This document shows, one piece after another, positions 1-13,737 of a stretch of DNA of 64,000 nucleotides. The position numbers and the translations under genes were made by a program. Where the stretch lies: the NCBI GenBank assembly GCA_024305405.1, contig JAKNDB010000064.1:1364001-1428000 (forward strand). The letters run 5' to 3'. The stretch's first letter is position 1. Every line of letters starts with the position of its first letter. The stretch is from Dirofilaria immitis. Lineage: Eukaryota > Nematoda > Chromadorea > Rhabditida > Onchocercidae. The notes beneath the pieces are model-generated. The model was not told where the DNA came from, searched no databases, and was given only the letters and a program-made list of their open reading frames with translations.

Positions 1-2100
1 AGCCAACGATGATAATGATAAATAATAATTCATATAATAGTTGCTTACAGTATTGTTAGCAATAGTGATAAATGCTAATTACCGTATTGATAACAAATAA
101 CTACAGTAATGATGATGACCGTGATAATGATGATGATGATGATGCTGTTAGTGATGGGGCTGATGACGTTAATATGATCGCAATGGATTTTAAGTTTGCA
201 AATATAATTTGAAAAACTTGGCTGAAAAAAAAATTGAGTGAAATATGAAAGCGATATAGCCCAGCAGCAACACCTGTTATCTATTCGATCAGCTTGGCTT
301 AACTTTTTTTTCGTCTTTCCGATAATTTTGACTTCAATAAAACACTTCTTCGCCTTCTTCGTTTATCTTTCTCTAACTCAACATGATAATACTTTGTTTT
401 AATCAATGATAATTTTCTTTTCTTTTTCTTTTTTGTTTAAATTCAAATTTTTGCTTACATAAATTATTTTCATCTTTGTTTACTTGTTGGTTACGATATT
501 TTTACAGTATTCCATGAGTTTCCATCTTTGTGTACTTGTTGGTTACGATATTTTTACAGTATTTCATTTATTGATAACTGAATCTTGATGAAATCGGAAT
601 GTTTCAATGATAGCGGAAATCTTTTTTAAAATTATAATGGTTTGTATAATAATTAATATGAATAATTGACCGGTTTGTATAATACAGTAATTAATAATTT
701 GATGGATATTGATAAATTGATTAATATTAATATTTATAATTTCAATTTGATAATGGTTGACAGGGTGTTGATAAGTTGACAAATTTTAATATTTGTAATT
801 TTTAATTTGATAATCATGTTGATGGATATTGATAAATTTTGATATTTATAATTTTAATTTAATAATAGCTAATGAAGTATTGATAAATTGATAAATTATT
901 AATATTTATAATTTATAATAATAAATATTAGTATTATAAAATAAAAAAAACTGGTAATTTAAATAAATCTTTATATCTTCGTTGATAAGAGCTATTAAAA
1001 TAAAAATAAAAAAGAGAAAAGGGAAGAAGAAGCAAAAAAAACCTGTTTTTATTAAATTATCAAAAATATATATATATTATTGAATATGTTTATCATCATT
1101 TTGATAAAATGATTTATTATCAATCGTTCATTTTATTTATTTATTCATTTGTTATCAATGGGAAAAAATTTTTGATATAAATGTGATTTTAAAAAAGAAA
1201 AAAAATCAGTCAACTGAAAGAGAATGGCAAAAAAAGAACAACAAAATGATTAATTTGAAAAAATGAATAATTCATTAAATGCATCAGATTTAGTGAATAT
1301 ATATTCGAGAATATAGTCTCGAATATATTCTCGAAACTTTTTGTTTTTTTGATAAAATTTGAAATTTTTATTTTTCATTCTCTGTTTTTTCCTTTTCTCT
1401 CCTTTTCTCACTTCTTCCTCTCTCTCTTTCTTGCTTATTTTTTTCATTGTTAATTATTTTTTTTTTAAAAAAATATATGCATATGTTGTTGGATGATTGA
1501 ATAAAATAAGCATTTTATGTTAAGCTTTTAAATTTGAAAGATTATAAAAGTTTGATTTATTTATATCTCTCTCTTTTTTTTTTTTTTTTGATATTATCAA
1601 AATATTTTTATCAGAAAATTTTTGAAAAAAATTAAATATAATCAAAATTGAAGTACAAAAAAAAAATAATATATTTGTATGTATAAATAGAAATATTAAA
1701 ATTTTAGTATTTATTAAAATAATAAAAAGGAAATTAAAAGAAAAAAAATTAATTGATAATCAAATAATATATATATATATGAAAAAGGAAGGGAATTTAA
1801 TTAGAAATATAATATCTTTTGGAAATGGATTAAATTACAAAATATTTCATCATTATTTTAAAATAATAATTGAATAATGATAAATGATAGGAATAATTTA
1901 TGCATAGATTAAGGATAAGATTATTTATGCGCCATTAAAATGAGTAAATTATACATATGATAAATGAATGATAAATGATAGGAACAATTTGTGCCATAGA
2001 TTTATTTACTGCGTAATATATCTTTTGCAATTGATTAAATTTCAAAATATTTTCGTATGATAGCTGGTAAGCGATAAGAATAATTTTATCCATAGATTTA
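1..2100. other. AT-rich gene-free stretch
   Basis: No open frame here has credible codon content; the short frames are rich in Ile, Asn, Tyr and Lys because the DNA is AT-rich. A tandem duplication of about 56 bases sits at 479-562 (the ACTTGTTGGTTACGATA element occurs twice). A perfect 12-base inverted repeat lies at 1304-1315 and 1324-1335. The rest is scattered short repeats of the TGATAAAT type. Confidence 0.7.
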
Positions 2101-2114
2101 TTTACTCACTACTA

Positions 2115-2446
2115 ATTTTAGAATATTTTTAAACAGTAATTGAGTAAAACGGTAAATGAGAATAACAACAAATGATAAATGATAAGCGATAAGAATAATT
2201 CTATGCATGAATCATTTACTTAATATTAATTTTAGAATATTTTTAAACAGTAATTGAGTAAAACGGTAAATGATAGTAACAACAAATGATAAATGATAAG
2301 CGATAAGAATAATTCTATGCATGAATCATTTACTTAATATTAATTTTAGAATATTTTTAAACAGTAATTGAGTAAAACGGTAAATGATAGTAACAACAAA
2401 TGATAAATGATAAGCGATAAGAATAATTCTATGCATGAATTAAGAA
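2115..2446. repeat. tandem repeat, 114-base unit, about 2.9 copies
   Basis: The word ATTTTAGAATATTTTTAAAC recurs at 2115, 2229 and 2343, a strict 114-base period. The copies are nearly identical, which points to recent tandem duplication. No coding potential is seen. Confidence 0.9.
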
Positions 2447-2683
2447 TTGGGATTATTAGTTATTAAATGGGTAAGAGAGAATTATATTTTTAATTCAAAA
2501 TAAAATTAATTAATTAATTTTTTTTTCTTTTAATTTTTGAAAGAAATAAAAATAAATTTTTCGTTATTTGAATGAAAGGTTTTTTTTTTTTTTTAAGAAA
2601 TATATTATTTCAAGCCTACCCTTTTAATACTCATATATTTAAAGAATTTTTGATGGAAAACATTTCCGTTAATTAAATTTCTC

Positions 2684-2788
2684 ACTTCTTCTCTCTCTCT
2701 CTCTCTCTTTACCTCTTTACCTCTTTACTCTCTCTCTCTCTCTCTGCTTATCATTTAATCTTATTTTGCTAGCATTTGTCGAAAATTC

Positions 2789-2855
<67 letters not shown>

Positions 2856-2873
2856 TATTATTATTATTATTAT
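2684..2873. repeat. CT-rich tract followed by a (CAT)n/(TTA)n microsatellite
   Basis: CT dinucleotide tracts lie at about 2690-2746. An uninterrupted CAT array follows from about 2790 to 2853 and turns into TTA units to about 2873. The poly-isoleucine frame across it is a translation of the microsatellite. Confidence 0.95.
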
Positions 2874-3542
2874 ATCAGAAACATACAGATTATTTTTTAT
2901 ATTTATTTTCCATCATATTGAGTATCATGTTTTTCTTTCTCTCTCTCTCTATCTGCCTCTTTCTCTGTGTGCCTCTCTCTCTCTTATCTTTTAGCATATT
3001 TTAAAATGTTTCGTAAATGTTTTTTTTTCAATTGAATTAATAAATTTTAATTTAATTAAAAATTCATTTAAGCGAAAAAAAAGAAGAATCAAAGTGACAT
3101 ATAAATATTTCGAATATATAAAAAAACAAAATTAAAATCATTTATTATGCATAAATTTTTTAATTTTTTTTCTTTTGTTTTTCTATTCTATTCTTATTCT
3201 ATCAATTATGAAAATATCTTTTATCACATCTTTTATCATATATCATTATGGAATCCTTTTCTTTTTTGTTTTTACTATTCCATTCTTATTCTATCAATTA
3301 TAAAAATATCTTTTATCATATACCAATATGGAAATTGTTATTATTATTTTTTAAAATAATAATAAATAAATTCGATATAAATATGATATGATAATGATTG
3401 CTAGTATTAATTATCCTATTGACATTATTATGGCAATGGTATAATTAATGAGTTTTTTTAATAATATTAATTATTTAATTTGTTCATAAGATAGTTTAGC
3501 TTTTATTTAAATTAATTATTAACTTAATATTAACATTTATCA

Positions 3543-3756
3543 TTGTTAATCTTATCAATTATTATTATCATTGTTATTATTATTATCATTGTTATTGCTA
3601 TTATTATTATTATTACTATTAGTAAGTACTATTGTTATTATTACATTGTGGCTATAATTATGATCATTATTATTATTGTTACTATTAATATTATTGTTAT
3701 TACTATTATTATTATCATTATTGTTATTATTATTATCATTATTATTATTATTATTA

Positions 3757-3844
<88 letters not shown>

Positions 3845-4000
3845 CATTATTATTGACTATTATTAACTATTATTATTTTTATTATTATCATTGTTGTTAT
3901 TATTATTGTTATCATTATCAGTTATTATTATCATTTTATTATTATTAACTAATATTACTATTATTATTATTAATTATTATTATTGTTATTATTATGAACA
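3543..4000. repeat. long compound ATT/TTG/ATC microsatellite
   Basis: About 450 bases are almost entirely trinucleotide units of the TTA class with TTG and TCA interruptions; the purest part is 3754-3843. All overlapping frames (poly-Ile, poly-Leu) are artefacts of the repeat. Interruptions are denser toward the edges, as in an ageing array. Confidence 0.97.
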
Positions 4001-4509
4001 ATTAGCAGACTTTTTAATTAATACTATTTAATTGCTCTTTTGTTTTTTAAAAAAAAGAGAGAATTTATTACATTTTACTATCAATTAAAAATGTTGAATG
4101 GAAAAGGAAATATTATCGATAAGATTTCTGGCAAATATTAATATTTGCTAATCTTTGATCATTTGATAAATTTTATTAATTTTTTTTTCTTTTGCTCCTT
4201 CTATTTAAAATGAAAATATTTGTGTTTATTTATTTTATTTTTTGTTATTAATAAGCGTAATTTCTTTTTATTTTCTTTTTGTTTAAATTATTTCTTTTTT
4301 GCAAATTTTATAAATTTAATCGTTCGCTTTTTCATTTTTTTTTTTGTTTTAACTTTTATTTATGAAAACATTTAATTTTTAAAAGTTTGGGAAAAAAAGA
4401 AATATTTTTTTTGCTATTTTTCTCTCATTGATATTTTATTTGATTAAAACTTATCACTAAATAATATAATAAAATAATAAACAAAAATTGGCTATCAATA
4501 ATATTAATT

Positions 4510-4870
4510 ATCAAAATTACTCATTTATCAGTTTAATATTTTGATACTTATGCTTGCTTTCAATTATCAATTTTATACATGCATTTATAATCAAATTACT
4601 CATTTATCAGTTTAATATTTTGATACTTATGCTTGCTTTCAATTATCAATTTTATACATGCCTTTATAATCAAATTACTCATTTATCAGTTTAATATTTT
4701 GTTATTTGTGCTTGCTTCCAATTATCAATTTTATACATGCATTTATAATCAAATTACTCATTTATCAGTTTAATATTTTGATACTTATGCTTGCTTTCAA
4801 TTATCAATTTTATACATGCATTTATAATCAAATTACTCATTTATCAGTTTAATATTTCGATATCTATACT
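4510..4870. repeat. tandem repeat, 79-base unit, about 4.6 copies
   Basis: The word ATTACTCATTTATCAG recurs at 4516, 4595, 4674, 4753 and 4832, a strict 79-base period. Copy three differs by a few bases. No gene is seen in it. Confidence 0.93.
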
Positions 4871-5733
4871 TGATCTTATCATATCTTTTTCCTCCTTTTT
4901 GCTTTATCAAATATTTTTCTATTTCATAAAAATAATTTGAAAGTTTGATGAATTTTATTTTTTTAAAAAAATTTTATCATTAATAGCTAATTAATAAAAA
5001 TGGAAAATTGTTAAATGATGAACTTCTTTCTCATTTTTGTTTCCTCTTATTCTTCTCTTATCAATCATTTTAAAAATTTGATTGATGAAAATGTCTGATA
5101 AATTTTATCAGTTTATCAAATGAAACGAAAATAAATCTTCAACTATTGAATATAACTCAGAAATTAGTTGTTTAATATATTTATAAAAACTTTTTTTCAA
5201 ATATATTTAAGCATTGATAAATAGATAAGAAATTTATCGATTAGTTGAAAATGACCAGTGTAATCTTAACTGAAATAGTATCACAAATTAATTACATTTA
5301 AATTTAAATATAAGCTAAGTCGTACTTTTTACTAATTAAGCCATCTAATTTACCTTTCCATAAGTACCGCAAAATAAAAATGAATTAATCAATTAATTAA
5401 TTTCAACGAAAAAAAATCAATCAATTAATCGTTATCAATCATATAATGATAAATGCTAAAATTATTAATTGATAAAATTATTCATACAATTATTTATAAT
5501 TAAATAAATAATATTTTTATTTTATTATATTTATTAATTAAATGATAGTATTCAAAAAAAACAGAATAATAATAAAAAATCATTAAAATAGAATAATTTA
5601 AATTTGAAATTTATTAATAAATTATAATTCTTTTCAAATTTTTTAATCATAATTGATTAATTTAATACTTAATTATAAATAATTTAATATTTAATTATAA
5701 ATAATACTTGTAATAATAATTGATTGATTTAAT
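4871..5733. other. AT-rich gene-free stretch
   Basis: Only AT-rich sequence with short repeats of the ATTAATTAATT and TTATCAATT type. No splice-bounded open frame or RNA gene is recognisable. Confidence 0.6.
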
Positions 5734-5749
5734 TTGAAAAATCTGTTCT

Positions 5750-5970
5750 CGAATTCCTATTTAAATATCATAATTCTATTTTCGAATTCCTATTTAAATA
5801 TCATAATTCTATTTTCGAATTCCTATTTAAATATCATAATTCTATTTCGAATTCTATTTAAATATCATAATTCTATTTTCGAATTCCTATTTAAATATCA
5901 TAATTCTATTTTCGAATTCCTATTTAAATATCATAATTCTATTTTCGAATTCCTATTTAAATATCACAAT
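5750..5970. repeat. tandem repeat, 33-base unit, about 7 copies
   Basis: The word CGAATTCCTATTTAAATATC recurs at 5750, 5783, 5816, 5880, 5913 and 5946, with a variant at 5848. Periods are 33 bases, with two of 32. Because 33 is a multiple of three, a frame stays open through it and gives an 11-residue repeat, but the two 32-base steps change the frame, so selection for a protein is unlikely. Confidence 0.92.
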
Positions 5971-6859
5971 CATTATTTATTAAATAAAATAAATTTATAC
6001 GTAAATTTTTTTCCTTAAATCTTTATTCGAAATAAAATTTGAATATTTTCAAATTTTTTCTTCCTTTTCTTTTTCCAAAAATAAATATCAATTTAAAATT
6101 ATTTTTGTCGAACAATTAGCAACGAATGTTTCATATATGCTTAAATATGCCTAAGCTTTTGATGCTTTTTTAAATATATGCCTAGGCTTCCGTTACATTT
6201 CATATATGCCTAGACTTCTGATATTTGCTGAATATATTATACTTAGGCTTTTTGATAAATTTTGAATTAACATTTTCTATTAGCCTTTAAAAATCATTGA
6301 TTTAGACTAAATGCGTATATGTATTTGTTTATATATCATTATCCTAATACTAGGCTTCAATTTAATCAGCCTTAACAATATCATACGAGTGAATAAATTG
6401 TTTTTCAAGTGGAATTTTTTTGACGTATTTTGACGTAATCATATCAAATTGATTAAACGAATAATCATTATTTTTTTGAATATAATTTATTATAATCATA
6501 ATAAAAAATAATGAATGATTAATCGATGTTCTATTTTATATTCCAAATATAAAATAATAAAATGAAAAAAAACTTTCCTCTTTCTCTCTCTCTCTTTCCT
6601 CTTTCTCCCAAATATTTCTCCCAAATATCAGAAATGTTATTTGAATTTGTTTACTTATTTTTGTTTAATTAATAAATACTATCAGTGCTATTTAATGATT
6701 ATAATTTGTTTCGTTTTTCATTGAAATAAAAAGCCTAAATTAGCTTAAAAATTTGTATATTGCATGATAATATTTTAATTAAGAATTTACGTATTTAATT
6801 ATTATATTTTAATTTCATGCTTTTATTCTTTTTTCGTTGTCTGTCTAAAAATATCTGTA

Positions 6860-7330
6860 TCAAAATTATAACGTATAATTTAAATAATTTAAGTTCCATT
6901 TATTTGATTTTAAATTGTTAAGTTCCGCTCATTATTATTATTATGATATTTTAATGTTATGATAATGATCTTATCAATTAATTAATTATTCTAAAATAAA
7001 TGATTTTAAATTAAGTTCCATTCATTATTATTATTGTGATATTTCAATGCTCCGATAATGATGTTATCAATTAATTAATTATATTTATATTAATTTAATG
7101 GATCTTATCTATGATGAATAAATATTGCGATTAAAAGAAACTAAATCTAATATATAATTTAAATAATTTAAGTTTCATTGATTATTCTAAAATAAATGAT
7201 TTTAAATTAAGTTCCGTTCATTATTATTATTGTGATATTTCAATGCTCCGATAATGATGTTATCAATTAATTAATTATATTTATATTAATTTAATGGATC
7301 TTATCTATGATAAATAGATATTACAATTAA
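6860..7330. repeat. tandem duplication with about 196-base period
   Basis: The block starting ATTCTAAAATAAATGATTTT at 6988 recurs at 7184. Both copies continue through the same CAATGCTCCGATAATGATG and TTAATGGATCTTATCTATGA segments. An older, more diverged copy of the left part lies at about 6890-6985. Confidence 0.85.
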
Positions 7331-7794
7331 AAGAAAATTTATTATTTAATATAAATATTTTTGAATAAAAATAAAAACAAAAAAAAGAAACGAAAAGATA
7401 GCATAAAATATATTTTAATTAAAATGAAATTAATTAATTCATTTTTTCGAAAAAAATAATTAAATTATTGGAAATGAAATGAAACGAAATGAAATGAATT
7501 ATTTATATTTGTTTGAATTATATTAATTTATATTCTAATATTTATATAAAATATTAGTATTTATGTGTTCAATTATACGTTTTTGTATTTTGTTAAATAT
7601 GAAACTTTCATTATGGAAATTTGCAAATTTCTTAGAAAATTATTATCACATACATTTTGATAAATTATTATTGATTACTTCGATCTATTTATTCTTTCTG
7701 TTTATCTTTTTTTCTCTATAAATTTATGCAGTATTTTTTTGTTCCATTTCTTCACTTTTGATCTAAAAAATACTTAATATATCTGATTGATATA

Positions 7795-8055
7795 ACTGAG
7801 TTATAAATCGATATTCTACTACGGAAATTATAAATCGATATTCCATTATATTTTAATAATAAATCGATATTCTGTTTTAATAATAGATAGTCTATTACGT
7901 AAATTACAAATCGATATTCCGTTATATAAAATTAGAAATCGATATTTTATTACAGAATTTATAAATCGATATTCTATTATGCAAATAGTAAATCGGTAAA
8001 TCGATATTCTATAATGTAAATAATTGTATTATATAAAACTATAAATCGATATTCG
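7795..8055. repeat. degenerate short tandem repeat containing AAATCGATATTC
   Basis: The core AATCGATATTC recurs about nine times at irregular 20-35 base spacing, separated by TATTAYGTAAAT-like linkers. ATCGAT is palindromic, so the array holds many small inverted repeats. No coding signal. Confidence 0.85.
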
Positions 8056-9706
8056 AATTAGTAGCATTTGCTAAAAATTTTTTATCAATAAGGTAAGATG
8101 AGATAAGAAGATGATGATATTTGTCATATTTTTTTACATCATTTACTGCCAATTCATCGAAAAACTGATATAGCTTTATAATTTAATGTTCATTCATCAA
8201 AAATTATTTATACATTATCCATAGCTATTCTTTAATTCTTTAAATGACCGAAAATATTTAAAATTTTATTTTTAGTTCTTAAAAAATTGAATTTTTCCTT
8301 TTCCTCAATTTTTTTTCAAACCTACTATTGCTTTAGCTTCTTTTAATTGCTCACAATTTTTTTCCATTAATTTTGTTAAATTTGTTAAGGGAAGGAAAGT
8401 TTGCATAATAATACCATTTTTGTGACATAACAAAATTAATGTTCAAAAAAATAAAGTGCAAATGTGATTTTATTTCTTTTTTTTCGTCCAAACTTGGCAA
8501 TTATTGTGGCACTTTTTCTTTTTTTTCTTTTTTTTGATTGGAGGAAGAGAAATAAAGGAAATGTAAAATTTAAGGCTTTTATATATCGTAAAGAATAAAA
8601 TCAATTTGAAAATTTTAATATCTTCCAATAAGCAAAGAACAAAAAAAAAAAACATTCGAATCAAATTTTGTATAAAAAATTAAAAATATATATGCATTGA
8701 ATATTTTTATCAATTGTTACAAAAATTGATAATAATTTTTAAATCATAAACAAATTTTAGTAGCATTATATATCATTAAATTTTTGTATTAGCAAATTAT
8801 TTGTTAATTGATAATGCTATAAATAATGTATGAATGATATTGATATTGATATTGTTGATATAGGATGATAGGAGAATTTTTGATACGAAAATTTTGCCTA
8901 TTAAAAACTTTTATCCAGTAATAATTTATATTTTTTTATCGAATTATCTAATATTTTCATATTTTGTAGTAAATTTTATTATCGCAAAAAAAAAGAAAAT
9001 TCAAAATTCATTTTGAGCGAAAATAAAAAGAAAAAAATGATTTTTATTAGTAAAAAAAAAGAGAAAAGAAAAAAGTGAAAATTCTTTCCCAAATGACATT
9101 AATTTCTTTTTTTTCTTTTTCTTTCCTTTCACATTAAACAAATGAAATAATTGCATTTAATTTAAGAAAGAAAGAAAGAAAGGAAAAAAACCGAAGTAAA
9201 ATTTATTTTTATGAAAGATTACTTTACCAAATTAATTTTCATTTCTTTTTATTTTCACTCTCTCACCTCTCTCTCTCTCTTTCCTCTCTCTCTCTCTCTC
9301 TCTCTTTTCCTCCTTCTCACTTTTTTTCGTCGCAAAATTTTCATTAAATTCTTCATCTTCTATTTTCATTTAATATTTTCGTATTGGGTTTTTTGAAATT
9401 TTTTTCAATTTCAAATTTTAAAATTTAATTTATTTAATCAAATATGTGTAAGTTAAAAATTTTTTCATTTTTATTATAATTTTATTAACTAATAAATGCT
9501 AATATTTAAAATTTTTGGAATTTTTTTTTTTTTATAAAAATATATTTAATTTATTTTTCATTCATTCAAATTGCTATTAATCAAAATGCTAAAATAATAT
9601 ATTCAATTGGAATTTTTTAAATTTAATTTAAAAATTTTGGAAGAATTTTAAATCTTCGACGATGTATTAATTCAAAAAAAAAACTTATCAAACAAACTAT
9701 GAACAC

Positions 9707-9739
<33 letters not shown>

Positions 9740-10315
9740 CATTTTCATTTTCAAAAGAAAAATGTCAACAAGATGAATGAATGGTGAAATATGATTGTTC
9801 CAGGTTGTATCGGCCAAAAAAAAAGGAAAAAAGAAAAGGTAATAGGGAAATAATGATAGGAACCAGAAATTAGAATTGGAAGAAGAAAAAAGTAGCCAAA
9901 AAAAAAGTAAGGTAACAATAAAGCGAAGTAATTTAAATAAATATTCGATCAATGCTTTTTTTTAGTGTAATTTAATTTTTAAATAATTTAAATTTCATTT
10001 TAAAAAATTTTCATTTTTTGACCTTTTTCAATTCTAAAATGAATGAATGAAATTTGAAAAATAAAAATGAAAATTTTCATAAAGAAATTTTTTAAATAAT
10101 TCATGCCATAAATCATTTTAATCATATCATTTTATTTCACTTTTCTTTTTTCTTTTCATCAATTTATTTTCATCAAAAAAAAAGATAATTTTGGTTATAA
10201 TTTTTTATATGAAAAAAATTCGAAAAATAATATTGAAAAAACAAATAATTAAAATTTGATTAAAAATTTAGATTTAAATTAAAAAATTTATTGGAAATTT
10301 TTTTTTATTTTAAAA
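8056..10315. other. AT-rich gene-free stretch with poly-T and CT tracts
   Basis: The stretch contains homopolymer A and T runs, CT tracts at about 9258-9306 and purine tracts at 9166-9192. The open frames translate to low-complexity Phe/Leu/Lys protein and lack splice or codon support. Nothing else is recognised. Confidence 0.6.
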
Positions 10316-10640
10316 AGAATAGAATATAACAAGTATATATATGTGCATATATACGTATTATTTTAGAAAGAATAGAATATAACAAATGTATATATATATT
10401 ATTTCAAAAGAATGGAATATAATAAAAAAAATAGAATATAACAAATATATATATATATATTATTTCAAAAAGAATAGAATATAACAAATATACATATATA
10501 TTATTTCAAAAATATTCAAAAGAATAGAATACAACATATATGCATATATATATATATATATATATGAGAATAGAATATAATATATATGTATATATATATT
10601 ATCTTAAGAATAGGATATAACAAATATATGTATATGTATA
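10316..10640. repeat. degenerate tandem repeat of AAGAATAGAATATAACAA plus (TA)n
   Basis: The phrase AGAATAGAATATAACAAATA is repeated about seven times, each followed by a TATATA stretch of variable length. This gives a minisatellite with an embedded dinucleotide repeat. Confidence 0.85.
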
Positions 10641-11034
10641 TAAGAAATATATGCATAGAAGTATAGTATAGATAACAGATAAATATTATGAAAGAATGAT
10701 AAATAATAGCAAGATGAAAAAATAGAAAATTTGAGAGATAGATAGAGATAAAGTAATCATGATAAATTAATTAATTTAATCAAGAAATAGAAATAAAACA
10801 AGACCTAATAGATAAAAGATCAAAGTGCATTGGAAGTATCAATGAAAGTTAAATTTATTAGGGACAATGAGAATGTTAAAGTTAAAAGGTGAAAAGAAAA
10901 GTTTTCCTTTTTTTTTCTTTTTTTTTTGATTAAGAAATATGATTCATTGTATGAACAATTGAAAATAGCTTAAAGGGAAAAGGAAGAAATGAAATTGATT
11001 GAAATTTTAAACAGATAAAGAAATATTAAGAAAT

Positions 11035-11065
<31 letters not shown>

Positions 11066-12235
11066 AAAGAAATGAAAAAAAAGAAGGTAAAGTGAAACAA
11101 CCAATGTGCAAATACAGTTTCAAATTTAAAAAATTCATTTCAGTTCGAATCACCTTATCTTTTCGTACTGTATCGAAAATGTTATACTATCAAATTATTT
11201 ATTGTATCGTATTCGATTATCTTACCATATCTTTTCGTACTGTATCCGGAATATTATATTATCTCAATTATCTCTCATATTATCATGTTCAAACTAATTA
11301 TTTTATCATTTCATCATATTGGCATTGAAACATTATGCTACTACTACCTATTATCTAATATCATATTTGATTATATTACTTTATCTTATCGTACTGTATC
11401 GGAATAGTATGCAATTTATTACCTATCATATCATTTATTTCCAGATTTTATTTAATCGCTTCAACGATTCGCTAAATGATTGAATTGCATTCAACAAAAA
11501 GATAAGTGATTAAATGGAGAATATATGCGAAAAAAAATCCTTTTTTTTTTTAATTTAATCTTGCAATAAACATTTTTTGCAAACAGATGATAGAAGCATA
11601 TTTTTCAACAATATTTGAATTTTGTTAATTTATAAATTGAAAAATAAATAATATCACCATAGTTTATATTATTCAAATGTTAAAATTTAATTGAATTTTT
11701 ATTATATAATTAAATTTGAAATCCATTTATTTTAATTAATTACAATTTTAAGTTCATTTTACTAATATATATGATTATATTCATTTATTTATTCGTCCTT
11801 TTTTTTTAAATATTCTTTGCAACTAAATTAATTTCCAAATTAATTTGAAAGTAAAGCTGATTGAAATTGCATATCGATGATATGTGATATTGTTTTATAA
11901 TCGAAACTTTTTATTTTTTTTCAAAGTGAAATGTCATAGTTGAAAGGTCAACTTGTTTCATGTTGATGACATAATGCATCAATTTATTTTGTTTACTGTA
12001 AGAAATGAGAGATTGTTTAAAGAAGTAATCGCTAAATTAATCATTTTATTACGAATTGTAATCTTTTATTTTTATTATTTGTTTATTATTGTTATTCAAT
12101 TATTTATTTATATATATTAAAGAAGTAAGCAAATAAATAATTTAAAAAAATATATACGTATATTTTTTTTTATACATAATATTATAATATATATATAAAT
12201 ATTATTAAATGATCGTTATTATCTTTCTTAGATTA
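10641..12235. other. AT-rich gene-free stretch
   Basis: A GA microsatellite lies at about 11034-11061. At 11140-11410 the phrase ATCTTTTCGTACTGTATC recurs three times in degenerate form. No gene can be supported. Confidence 0.6.
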
Positions 12236-12625
12236 TTATTATTATCATCGTCATCGTCATCATCATTATCATCCTCATCATTATCATCAATAGCAACAGC
12301 AACAACAATAACAATAACAACAACAACAAAACGACAGTAACAATAACAACAATAACAGTAATATATACATATATATATAGATACAAATATTATTTATTAT
12401 ATAAAAACATTATTAAATGATTATTATTATCTTTCTCACATTATTGCTATCATCATCATCATTATCATCAATGGCAACAACAACAACAACAACAGTATAT
12501 AAATATTATATATTAAGTGATCATTATTATCTTATATTATTATCTGATCATCATTACCATCATCATCATTATTATTATTATCATCAACGATAACAACAAC
12601 AACAAAAACAACAGCGATAGCAATA
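12236..12625. repeat. trinucleotide-rich region (ATC, CAA, ATA units), partly duplicated
   Basis: ATT/ATC runs pass into CAACAA/AACAAT runs three times (about 12236-12350, 12420-12495, 12555-12620). The similar order suggests a duplicated compound microsatellite of roughly 130-180 bases. Confidence 0.8.
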
Positions 12626-12701
12626 GCATAACTTTCCAATTTTAGGAAACTAAATTATATTATAATAATAAAACGAAGCGGTAATAATTACATTGATGGC
12701 G

Positions 12702-12717
12702 ATCGGGTCGACCCGAT
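12702..12717. other. perfect 16-base GC-rich palindrome
   Basis: The sequence ATCGGGTCGACCCGAT equals its own reverse complement over all 16 bases and has ten G or C in a region that is mostly A and T. It could bind a dimeric regulator. No neighbouring gene supports a specific role. Confidence 0.6.
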
Positions 12718-12888
12718 TTGATGATACTTGTAATCATTTATATAACATTATCGTTGCTATTATAATTGGTTGATTAATCGTGAAAACATGTTTATTATAT
12801 GTCATCTCTTTGGTTGTCATCCATCCCGCCAACAACTAAACTTTTCACTCTTCCATCTCATTTTTCTCGAGATTCCTGTTATTGCTTT

Positions 12889-13010
12889 ACCGCTACCGCT
12901 ACCGCTACTACTACTACTACTACTACTATTACTACTACTATTACTAGCTACTACTACTACCACTATTACTACTGTTATTATTACTACTAATATTACTGCT
13001 ACTATTTATT
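12889..13010. repeat. (CTA)n / CTACCG microsatellite
   Basis: CTACCG units at the left pass into CTA and TTACTA units. The frames crossing it (poly-Leu, poly-Thr, poly-Tyr) come from the repeat. Confidence 0.93.
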
Positions 13011-13164
13011 GCTGATTGCTTCTTGTGATCTTTAAAAATTTTTACAAACAACTGTTATTGGTGCTTCTTCTTCTCACATCATTCTTATCACTCATTCCCG
13101 ACCTTTGATTAAATGGCTAATTCTTGACTTCACTCATTTCTCTTCTCGAGAGTGTCAAACATGA

Positions 13165-13420
13165 CCACGCATATATACACCATACACATCCACACATACA
13201 CATACACACATACACACACACACACACACACATACAGATATATATATATGCTTATCCAGCAAACATGTTGATGTAAATTTAAATCCACATGTCTTCTCTC
13301 CTTTCTTGCTTTTTATCTTACTTCTACTAAATGATATACACAAACATACACATACAAACATACACATACAAACATACACATACACATAAACATACACATA
13401 TACTACTACTACTACATATA
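13165..13420. repeat. (CA)n-rich compound microsatellite
   Basis: CACACA and CATACA units occur in two blocks (about 13165-13246 and 13337-13420) around a short unique segment. The minus-strand frame of Val, Tyr and Cys repeats is a by-product. Confidence 0.93.
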
Positions 13421-13737
13421 TACCACACTACCTAACTACAGCATTATTTATCATCACTATCGATAAAGCTAGTATTATGCTTGTCAAATTTATGAGCAAT
13501 TTTTTCAACCGATCTTAATTAGGCTAATTTTTGCTCTATTTATTTGAACCATAAATTATATTCTATTATAGTCATAGAATAAGATTAAGATAGGCTATAT
13601 TTATTATCAAAATAATTATATTATATAATTGAATTAATGTAGTAAATTCAGGAAATACAATTCTCCTCGATAACAATAAATTGATAAATATTTCGTTTTT
13701 TTTTTCGAATTTATTTATTTACTTTTTGTTATGTAAT

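Noticed and set aside
3543..3948. Long poly-isoleucine and poly-leucine open frames
   Set aside because: They are translations of an ATT microsatellite, open in several frames and both strands at once.
5734..6018. 94-codon frame with an 11-residue repeat
   Set aside because: It follows from a 33-base tandem unit; two 32-base steps change the frame and the peptide, so there is no sign of selection on protein.
13155..13397. Val/Cys/Tyr-rich minus-strand frame
   Set aside because: Produced by CA/CATA dinucleotide repeats.
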